DNA of 7,334 nt from Methanobacteriota archaeon (GTDB lineage Archaea; Thermoplasmatota; Thermoplasmata; RBG-16-68-12), in assembly GCA_005878415.1 (NCBI GenBank), contig VBMM01000112.1, positions 6,863 through 14,196 of the forward strand. Direction: 5' to 3'. Both the position numbers and the translations under genes were made by a program. How positions within the stretch are numbered: the first letter of the stretch is position 1; every line of letters begins with the position of its first letter. The notes under the pieces were generated by a model, which did no database searches, was not told the DNA's origin, and saw nothing but the letters and a program-made list of their open reading frames with translations. This document shows positions 1-4,768 of this stretch, one piece after another.

Positions 1-45
1 ACGGTGCACTTCGTCGCGATCCACAACCAGGCGGTGGCCGCATGA
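1..45 (+). CDS. rps17: 30S ribosomal protein uS17, C-terminal end only (left-truncated by window)
   Basis: The first 45 bases read TVHFVAIHNQAVAA and then TGA. The same 14 residues end the uS17-like half of the mosaic ORF that stops at 872, where the preceding sequence (VVVEREYLRY, KYERYEKR, ECRPLGKT) identifies them as the C-terminus of archaeal uS17. uS17 binds 16S rRNA in the small-subunit body and normally lies just upstream of uL14 in archaea, as here. Its stop overlaps the uL14 start as ATGA (42-45), which suggests coupled translation. The rest of the gene lies outside the window, so its integrity cannot be judged. Confidence 0.8.
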   Translation, partial: TVHFVAIHNQAVAA

Positions 46-199
46 AGGGACTCCCCGGACGGCAGACGCGGGGCCTCCCGAAGGGCGCTCGCCTCGAATG
101 CATCGACAACACGGGCGCGAAGGTCGTCGAGATCATCGAGGTGCTGAAGTACCGCGGCGTCCGCAACCGCCTCGCGTCCGCGGGCATCGCGGACCTCTT
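1..199 (+). repeat. Direct repeat, left copy (uS17 end plus uL14 start)
   Basis: Bases 1-199 match 828-1026 base for base, an offset of 827. The match ends at 200 (G here, T at 1027). The left copy touches the window edge, so the repeat may extend further left. It contains the last 14 codons of uS17 and the first 52 codons of uL14; this copy continues into a complete uL14. Confidence 0.97.
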
Positions 200-440
200 G
201 GTCGTCACGGTCAAGAAGGGGACCCCGGAGACGCGGAAGCAAATCATGAACGCCGTCATCGTGCGGCAGAGGCGTCCGTTCCGGCGACCGGAAGGGATGA
301 TGGTGCAGTTCGAGGACAACGCGTGCGTCATCGTGACCCCGGAGGGCGAGGTCAAGGGATCGGACATCAAGGGGCCCGTCGCCCGAGAGGCCGCGGAGCG
401 GTGGCCGAGAGTCGCCGCGACCGCGAGCATGATCGTGTGA
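42..440 (+). CDS. rpl14: 50S ribosomal protein uL14 (complete copy)
   Basis: This 132-residue protein is the usual length for archaeal uL14, which binds 23S rRNA on the large-subunit face that meets the small subunit and near the site where translational GTPases act. Recognisable family segments are CIDNTGAKVVEII (about residues 20-32), the SAG-x-ADL turn near residues 47-52, AVIVRQRRPFRRPEG, QFEDNACVIV and the C-terminal IKGPVAREAAERWPR. The ATG at 42 overlaps the uS17 stop (ATGA), with a GGTGG purine-rich site four bases upstream (33-37). The gene looks intact. Its first 158 bases lie inside the 199-bp direct repeat, and an identical start recurs at 869. Confidence 0.97.
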   Translation: MKGLPGRQTRGLPKGARLECIDNTGAKVVEIIEVLKYRGVRNRLASAGIADLLVVTVKKGTPETRKQIMNAVIVRQRRPFRRPEGMMVQFEDNACVIVTPEGEVKGSDIKGPVAREAAERWPRVAATASMIV

Positions 441-452
441 GGTGAGACGACG
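441..452 (+). promoter_or_regulatory. Ribosome-binding spacer pointing to an ACG start for uL24 at 450
   Basis: After the uL14 stop comes GGTGAGACG and then ACG GCG. Three other junctions in this operon have almost the same layout directly before a clear ATG: GGTGGGACG-ATG before uL5, GGCGGGACG-ATG before uS8 and GGTGTCCCG-ATG before uL6. Here the start position holds ACG instead of ATG, in frame with uL24. Either uL24 uses ACG as a start, or this is a T-to-C change or sequence error. Confidence 0.55.
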
Positions 453-470
453 GCGAGCGCGAAGGCACGG

Positions 471-872
471 ATGCAACGGAAGCGGGCGGCGAACGCGCCC
501 CTCCATCGGAAACGCCTCATGGCGTCCTCGCACGTCGCGCCGGAGCTGCACGACAAGGCGAAAGGACGGATGCCTCGGGCCATCCCCGTCCGCAAGGGCG
601 ATACGGTCCGCGTGATGCGCGGCGGCTTCGAAGGGCGCGAAGGCAAGGTCGTGAGTGTGGACCGGGTGTACGGGACGGTCGTCGTCGAGCGGGAGTATCT
701 GCGATACATCCGGAAATACGAGCGGTATGAGAAGCGCACCCACCGCATGAACGTCCATGCGCCGCCGTGCCTCGGACTGCAGGTCGGGAACCGCATCACG
801 ATGATGGAGTGTCGGCCTCTCGGCAAGACGGTGCACTTCGTCGCGATCCACAACCAGGCGGTGGCCGCATGA
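471..872 (+). CDS. Mosaic ORF: uL24 N-terminal half joined in frame to uS17 C-terminal half
   Basis: Counting from the first in-frame ATG (471), residues 1-64 are archaeal uL24: QRKRAANAPLH near the start, then a KOW motif with VRKGDTVRVMRGG and EGREGKVVSVD. From about residue 66-69 the sequence is instead the C-terminal half of uS17: TVVVEREYLRYIRKYERYEK, HAPPCLGLQVG and ECRPLGKTVHFV. The join lies at about 642-675, where both families have a similar G-x-VVS-type strand. The C-terminal half of uL24, a large-subunit assembly protein at the exit-tunnel side, is missing. The uL24 part probably begins upstream at 450 (ACG), because SARKARMQRKR aligns with the usual uL24 N-terminus; that gives 140 residues. 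The product is unlikely to work as either protein. I read it as a rearrangement or assembly chimera. Confidence 0.85.
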   Translation: MQRKRAANAPLHRKRLMASSHVAPELHDKAKGRMPRAIPVRKGDTVRVMRGGFEGREGKVVSVDRVYGTVVVEREYLRYIRKYERYEKRTHRMNVHAPPCLGLQVGNRITMMECRPLGKTVHFVAIHNQAVAA

Positions 873-1026
873 AGGGACTCCCCGGACGGCAGACGCGGGG
901 CCTCCCGAAGGGCGCTCGCCTCGAATGCATCGACAACACGGGCGCGAAGGTCGTCGAGATCATCGAGGTGCTGAAGTACCGCGGCGTCCGCAACCGCCTC
1001 GCGTCCGCGGGCATCGCGGACCTCTT
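828..1026 (+). repeat. Direct repeat, right copy (uS17 end plus uL14 start)
   Basis: This is identical to 1-199. It sits inside a longer transplanted segment that begins at the uL24/uS17 join (about 642-675) and ends at 1026, where the sequence switches to eS4. The transplanted block is therefore about 350-385 bp, and its left part would match uS17 sequence lying upstream of the window. Confidence 0.97.
869..1026 (+). pseudogene. uL14 5' fragment (duplicate, first 52 codons)
   Basis: This is identical to the first 158 bases of the complete uL14 gene at 42, with the same ATGA overlap with the preceding uS17-type stop. After the ADL turn (residue 52) the sequence leaves uL14 and enters eS4 in a different frame. 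If translated from 869, the frame stays open through out-of-frame eS4 sequence and runs into uL5, ending at 1999 (376 residues, of which about 155 in the middle are shadow). The fragment cannot form the uL14 fold and has no expected function. Confidence 0.9.
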
Positions 1027-1481
1027 TGTCCCTCGCCGACGTCAAGGTGCACTACCGCATGCTCGTCGATGCGCGGGGCCGCATGGCGCTCGTTCCCCTC
1101 GAAGCGGACGACGCCACGTGGAAGCTCTGCCGCGTCGAGGACAAGACGACCGTCCGCGCGGGCAGGACGCAGCTGAACCTGCACGATGGGCGGAACATCC
1201 TGCTCGGGAAGGACGCGTACAAGACCGGCACGACGCTCAAGATCCACGTCCCGGACCAGAAGGTCGCGGAACACTACGAGCTCGTGGAGGGCGCGCCCGT
1301 GCTCGTGACGGGCGGGCAGCACGTCGGCGAGATCGCGCACGTCGCCGCGGTCCAAAGGACCCGGAACCCGCGGTCGAACATCGTGACGTTCAAAGAGGGA
1401 TTCTCGACCGACATCGAGAAGGTCTTCGTCGTCGGCAAGGAAGCCCCGATGATCCGAATGCCGGAGGTCCCGGCGCTCTAG
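1026..1481 (+). CDS. rps4e: 30S ribosomal protein eS4, N-terminally truncated
   Basis: The frame encodes the middle and C-terminal parts of archaeal eS4, a small-subunit body protein. KVHYRMLVDARGRM matches the region just after the S4-type domain; then come LCRVEDKTTVRAG, QLNLHDGRNIL and a KOW-like segment LVTGGQHVGEIAHV (about residues 93-106), ending with EKVFVVGKE. Archaeal eS4 is normally about 235-245 residues; only 151 are here. About 85-90 residues, covering the N-terminal segment and the S4 RNA-binding domain, are replaced by the uL14 fragment. The TTG at 1026 is merely the first start-like codon at the join and is probably not a natural start; true eS4 sequence appears to begin around 1024-1031. 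Eight bases separate the stop from uL5. Confidence 0.85.
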   Translation: MSLADVKVHYRMLVDARGRMALVPLEADDATWKLCRVEDKTTVRAGRTQLNLHDGRNILLGKDAYKTGTTLKIHVPDQKVAEHYELVEGAPVLVTGGQHVGEIAHVAAVQRTRNPRSNIVTFKEGFSTDIEKVFVVGKEAPMIRMPEVPAL

Positions 1482-1489
1482 GTGGGACG

Positions 1490-1999
1490 ATGGCGGGAAT
1501 GCGGGACATCCGGATCGAGAAGGTCGTGATCAACATCGGCGTCGGCGAGGCCGGGGAGAAGCTCGTCAAGGCGCAGAAGGTCCTGGGACTCGTCGCGAAG
1601 CAGAAGCCCGTGCAGACGCTCAGCCACACCGCAGTCCGGGACTGGGGCGTGCGGCGCAACATGCCGATCGGCACACGAGTCACGTTGCGGGGCGACCCCG
1701 CGGTGGCGTTCCTCAAGGAAGCGCTGGAGATCCGGAACCACCGCCTCCCATCGTACAGCTTCGATCCCCGCGGCAACGTGTCGTTCGGGATTCAGGACTA
1801 CACGGACTTCCCCGGCATGAAGTACGATCCGGAGATCGGCGTGTTCGGGATGGACGTGAGCGTCGTCCTGCAACGTCCCGGGTTCCGCATCGCCCGCCGG
1901 GCCTCGAAGCCGCGTCGCATCCCGCGGCGACACCGAATCTCCCGGGACGAGGGCGTTCAGTTCATGCGCGATGCCTTCAAGGTCGAGGTGGTCGAGTGA
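1490..1999 (+). CDS. rpl5: 50S ribosomal protein uL5
   Basis: This 169-residue protein is the usual length for archaeal uL5, which binds 5S rRNA in the central protuberance together with uL18. Family segments are IEKVVINIGVGEAG at residues 8-21, the RRNMPIGTRVTLRG stretch, NVSFGIQDYTDFPGMKYDP and a basic segment ARRASKPRRIPRRHR. ATG 1490 follows GGTGGGACG, a spacing repeated at other junctions here; an in-frame ATG at 1499 is a weaker alternative. The stop overlaps the uS14 GTG start (GTGA, 1996-1999). The gene is intact, and is the first fully normal one after the mosaic region. Confidence 0.96.
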   Translation: MAGMRDIRIEKVVINIGVGEAGEKLVKAQKVLGLVAKQKPVQTLSHTAVRDWGVRRNMPIGTRVTLRGDPAVAFLKEALEIRNHRLPSYSFDPRGNVSFGIQDYTDFPGMKYDPEIGVFGMDVSVVLQRPGFRIARRASKPRRIPRRHRISRDEGVQFMRDAFKVEVVE

Positions 2000-2142
2000 G
2001 GCGGACGAAGGACTTCGGCCGAAGGCGGGGCTGCCTTCGATGCGGGCGGAAGCGTGGCATCGTCCGGCGATACGGCCTCCACCTGTGCCGGCAATGCTTC
2101 CGCGAGATCGCGTACGAGCTCGGCTTCCGGAAATACAGCTGA
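1996..2142 (+). CDS. rps14: 30S ribosomal protein uS14, zinc-binding type
   Basis: This short gene encodes 48 residues: GTG start, then RRTKDFGRRRGCLRCGRKRG and onward to GFRKYS. Cysteines at 13, 16, 31 and 34 form the C-x2-C ... C-x2-C zinc ribbon of archaeal uS14, a small-subunit head protein. The family is normally about 50-56 residues, so this is slightly short but complete, with the typical LCRQCFRE and the LGFRKYS-type ending. The GTG start overlaps the uL5 stop as GTGA, and the position between uL5 and uS8 is standard in archaea. Its small size makes it easy to miss in ORF calling. Confidence 0.95.
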   Translation: MRRTKDFGRRRGCLRCGRKRGIVRRYGLHLCRQCFREIAYELGFRKYS

Positions 2143-2151
2143 GGCGGGACG

Positions 2152-2541
2152 ATGCTTCAAGATCCTCTGAACGACGCCATGGCGACGATCCGGAACGCGG
2201 AGGCCGCGGGGAAGGCGGAGTGCTTCATCCGTCCGGCGTCGAAGCTGATCGGTCACGTCCTGAAGGTGATGGAAGAGCACCAGTACATCCGGTCGTTCGA
2301 GCTCGTCGAGGACGGCCGTGGAAATCTCTATCGGGTCGGGCTCGTCGGGAGCATCAACAACTGCGGCGTGATCAAGCCCCGATTCGCGGTTCGGCGGACG
2401 GATCTCGAGAAGTTCGAGGCACGCTACCTGCCCGCGCAGGATTTCGGCGTGCTCATCCTCACGACGACGGAAGGCGTCATCTCCCAGACGAAAGCGAAGC
2501 AGATCGGCGTGGGCGGGAAGCTCCTCGCCTACGTGTACTGA
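2152..2541 (+). CDS. rps8: 30S ribosomal protein uS8
   Basis: This 129-residue protein matches the usual archaeal uS8 length of about 130. uS8 binds the central domain of 16S rRNA and is an early assembly protein. Family segments are DPLNDAMATIRNAE (residues 4-17), SKLIGHVLKVMEEHQYI, the basic strand around VIKPRFAVRR and the C-terminal rRNA-binding part GVLILTTTEGVISQTKAKQ. The ATG is placed nine bases after the uS14 stop, following GGCGGGACG. The gene is intact. Confidence 0.96.
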   Translation: MLQDPLNDAMATIRNAEAAGKAECFIRPASKLIGHVLKVMEEHQYIRSFELVEDGRGNLYRVGLVGSINNCGVIKPRFAVRRTDLEKFEARYLPAQDFGVLILTTTEGVISQTKAKQIGVGGKLLAYVY

Positions 2542-2550
2542 GGTGTCCCG

Positions 2551-2998
2551 ATGCCTGTCGCCGGTTTCATCGAACGGGTGGTCGACGTCCCGGACGGCGT
2601 CCAGGTCCAGATTGAAGGAGGCCACGTCGTCGTGAAGGGGCCGCGACACGCCCTTCGACGGGTTCGCCGCCCACCTGCGGAACATGATCGTGGGCGTCAC
2701 GGACGGATTCACGTATGAGATGAAGATCGTGTACAGCCACTTCCCGGTCAAGGCGATGGTGAAGGGCCCCGAGTTCGTCATCGAGAACTTCCTCGGGGAG
2801 AAGTTCCCCCGCAAGACGTCGATCCTCGGGGAGACGAAGGTCGAGGTGAAAGGCGATCAGGTCGTGCTGACGGGACCCGACATCGAAGCGGTCTCCCAGA
2901 CGGCCGCGAATATCGAACAGGCGACTCGGATCCGCGGGTTCGATCCGCGCATCTTCCAGGACGGCATCTACATCACGAGGAAGGCCGGGGAGGCCTGA
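2551..2998 (+). pseudogene. rpl6: 50S ribosomal protein uL6, internal deletion and frameshift
   Basis: From ATG 2551 the frame reads MPVAGFIERVVDVPDGVQV and continues to GGHVVVKGP, a normal archaeal uL6 N-terminus of about 31 residues. It then goes off and stops at 2716-2718. The rest of uL6 is in another frame, open from 2636: TPFDGFAAHLRNMIVGVTDG, VYSHFPVKA, GPEFVIENFLGEKFPRK, QTAANIEQATRIRGFDPR and FQDGIYITRK. Archaeal uL6 is normally about 175-185 residues; the two parts span only about 149 codons. About 30-35 residues between the VKGP turn and AAHLRNM are missing, so the lesion is both a deletion and a frame change, near 2640-2665. uL6 binds 23S rRNA close to the sarcin-ricin loop and is near-universal, so an assembly error is likely. 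A gene caller may report only 2684-2998. Confidence 0.88.
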
Positions 2999-3000
2999 GC

Positions 3001-3807
3001 ATGGCGGACGAGAAAGAACCGAAAGCCGCGAAGAAGGCGAAGAAAGCCGTCCCGGAGGCCCCGGAGGCACCGACGGTCACCCTCCCGACGCCTCACGAGA
3101 TTCGCGAGGCGAAGAAGGCGGAGCTCGTTTCGATGTCCGAGAAGTTCGGGCTCGAGACCGAAGGCAAGGTCGACGACTTGCGGAAACGCCTCCTGGCGTA
3201 CGTCGAGAAGCGGGAAGCGAAGGCCGCCGCGTCGAAGGAACCGCCCGCGGCGCCCGAAGAGAAGCCGGCGAAGCCGGAGAAGGCGGAGAAGAAGCCCCGT
3301 GGGGAAGCGAAGCGGAAGGAGAAGAAGCCCGCCAAGCGCGCGAAGAAAAAGGAGGCGAAGGAGGAAGAGGAGGAGGAAAAGGCGAAAGAGCCGCACGAGC
3401 CCCGCCAGAAGCCGAAGCTCAGTCCGGACCTCCGCCGGTTGCTCGCCCTGCGGGCCTCCAAGGCGGCTCAGCGACCGAAGTTCCGCCGCCAGGAATGGTT
3501 CCGATACAAGAGGTTCGGAGACGAATGGCGAAAGCCGCAGGGCGGGCAGTCGAAACTGCGTCGTCACTTCGGATATCGCTGGAACCTGCCGTCGATCGGC
3601 TATCGCGGCCCGCGGGAGGTCCGCGGCTTCCATCCGAGCGGCTTCCAAGAGGTCCTGATCCATAACCCGCGAGAGCTCGAGGGCCTCGATCCGGACCGGC
3701 AGGCTGTCCGGATCGCCCACGCCGTCGGCGCGCGGAAGCGCGGCCTGATCGAGCGCGCCTGCGACGACAAGGGCCTGCGGGTGCTGAACCGGATGGTGAC
3801 GGAATGA
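3001..3807 (+). CDS. rpl32e: 50S ribosomal protein eL32 with long N-terminal SAP-like extension
   Basis: Residues 139-268 form a full-length archaeal eL32 core, a large-subunit protein: KLSPDLRRLL, RQEWFRYKRF, KLRRHFGYRWNLPSIGYRGP, VRGFHPSGFQEVLIHN and VGARKRG. Before it lie about 138 extra residues. Residues 1-24 are K/A/E/P-rich. Residues 35-70 look like a SAP domain (AKKAELVSMSEKFGLETEGK, then DDLRKRLLAYVEK), a helix-turn-helix fold usually linked to nucleic-acid binding. Residues 71-138 are a low-complexity linker of K, E, P and A with six consecutive Glu at 121-126. ATG 3001 has GGAGG seven bases upstream (2989-2993), inside the end of uL6. No internal ATG would give the core alone. The stop overlaps the eL19 start (ATGA). 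Confidence 0.95.
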   Translation: MADEKEPKAAKKAKKAVPEAPEAPTVTLPTPHEIREAKKAELVSMSEKFGLETEGKVDDLRKRLLAYVEKREAKAAASKEPPAAPEEKPAKPEKAEKKPRGEAKRKEKKPAKRAKKKEAKEEEEEEKAKEPHEPRQKPKLSPDLRRLLALRASKAAQRPKFRRQEWFRYKRFGDEWRKPQGGQSKLRRHFGYRWNLPSIGYRGPREVRGFHPSGFQEVLIHNPRELEGLDPDRQAVRIAHAVGARKRGLIERACDDKGLRVLNRMVTE

Positions 3808-4268
3808 GGTTCGACTACCAGCGACGGCTCGCGGCGTCGATCCTCGGGGTCGGCGTCAACCGCGTGTACATCAGCCCGGACCCGAAAGAACAGGAGAACA
3901 TCCTCGACGCGATCACGCGCGACCTGATCCGCGGGCTGATCCGTCGCAACGTGATCCAGAAGCGTCCCGCACGGGGCGTGTCGCGTGGACGGGCGAGGTA
4001 CCGCGAGGCGCAGCGGGCGAAGGGCCGGCGGCGCGGCCACGGGAGCCGGAAGGGCGGGTTGAACGCCCGGACGCCGCAGAAGACCCGATGGATTGGCGTG
4101 ATCCGCGGGTTGCGTCGATATCTGCGGGAGCTCAAGGGCCAGGGACGCATCGACGTGCGGACGTACCGGCGGTTCTACAGGCAGGCGAAGGGCGGCATGT
4201 TCAAATCCAGGTCGCACCTGGAGCAGCAGCTGCGCGCCTCCGGCGCGCTGAAGGAAGCGAAGGCATGA
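3804..4268 (+). CDS. rpl19e: 50S ribosomal protein eL19
   Basis: This 154-residue, strongly basic protein is the usual size for archaeal eL19, a large-subunit protein that contacts 23S rRNA and takes part in an intersubunit bridge. Family segments are RLAASILGVGVNRVYISPD (residues 8-26), a region ending in GLIRRNVIQKRPARGVSRGR, the Arg/Gly/Lys-rich loop around RRRGHGSRKGGLNARTP and the long C-terminal helix with RTYRRFYRQAKGGMFKSRS. It starts within the eL32 stop (ATGA) and ends within the uL18 start (ATGA), so translation of the three is probably coupled. The gene looks intact. Confidence 0.96.
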   Translation: MRFDYQRRLAASILGVGVNRVYISPDPKEQENILDAITRDLIRGLIRRNVIQKRPARGVSRGRARYREAQRAKGRRRGHGSRKGGLNARTPQKTRWIGVIRGLRRYLRELKGQGRIDVRTYRRFYRQAKGGMFKSRSHLEQQLRASGALKEAKA

Positions 4269-4768
4269 CGCGCGAGGGTCCGCACTACCGTGTGCCGTTC
4301 CGCCGACGGCGGGAAGGGCGCACCGACTACCGGGTCCGCTCGAAGCTCCTCCGAAGCCAGAAGCCGCGGGCCGTCGTGCGGAAGACGCTCAACCAGACGA
4401 TCGTGCAACTCGTGACCCCGGATCCCGCGGGAGACCGCGTGGTCGCGGCGGCGCAGTCGCTCGAGCTCAAGGACCACGGCTGGTCCGCCGGCACCGGCAA
4501 CCTCCCGGCGGCGTACCTCACGGGATTCCTCGCCGGCAAGAAGGCCGCCGCGAAGGGCGTCAAGGAAGCGGTGCTCGACATCGGCGTGCAGCGGCCCTCG
4601 AAGGGCGGCCGGCTGTTCGCGGCGCTCCAGGGTCTCGTCGACTCGGGCGTCGCGGTCCCGCATAGCCCCGACGTCCTGCCCGCGAAGGACCGGATCCGAG
4701 GCGCCCACATCGGTCCGGACGTGCCGAAGCAGTTCGACGCCGTGAAGACGAAGCTGGAGGGGACCTGA
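4265..4768 (+). CDS. rpl18: 50S ribosomal protein uL18
   Basis: This 167-residue protein is archaeal-type uL18, the partner of uL5 in binding 5S rRNA in the central protuberance. Visible segments are the basic N-terminus VPFRRRREGRTDYRVR, SKLLRSQKPRAVVRKTLNQT, a strand with VQLVTPDPAGDRV, WSAGTGNLPAAYLTG and FLAGKKAAAKGVKEAVLDIG, the conserved helix-strand block. The archaeal C-terminal part continues with GVAVPHSPDVLP and RIRGAHIG. ATG 4265 overlaps the eL19 stop. The stop shares one base with the uS5 start (TGATG). The gene is intact. Confidence 0.96.
   Translation: MTREGPHYRVPFRRRREGRTDYRVRSKLLRSQKPRAVVRKTLNQTIVQLVTPDPAGDRVVAAAQSLELKDHGWSAGTGNLPAAYLTGFLAGKKAAAKGVKEAVLDIGVQRPSKGGRLFAALQGLVDSGVAVPHSPDVLPAKDRIRGAHIGPDVPKQFDAVKTKLEGT

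Noticed and set aside
42..1481. Intein or mobile-element insertion as the cause of the repeat
   Set aside because: All bases in the block are recognisable as uS17, uL14, uL24 or eS4. There are no transposase, splicing-motif or inverted-repeat sequences at the joins.
2633..2660. Programmed frameshift in uL6 at the AAGGGG stretch
   Set aside because: A frameshift could reconnect the two frames, but about 30-35 conserved residues would still be missing, and programmed frameshifting is not known to me for uL6.
2968..3720. Minus-strand Leu/Arg-rich frame opposite eL32 that could look membrane-like
   Set aside because: The Leu and Phe runs are the complement of the Lys/Glu-rich codons of the eL32 linker, so the hydrophobic look is a by-product.
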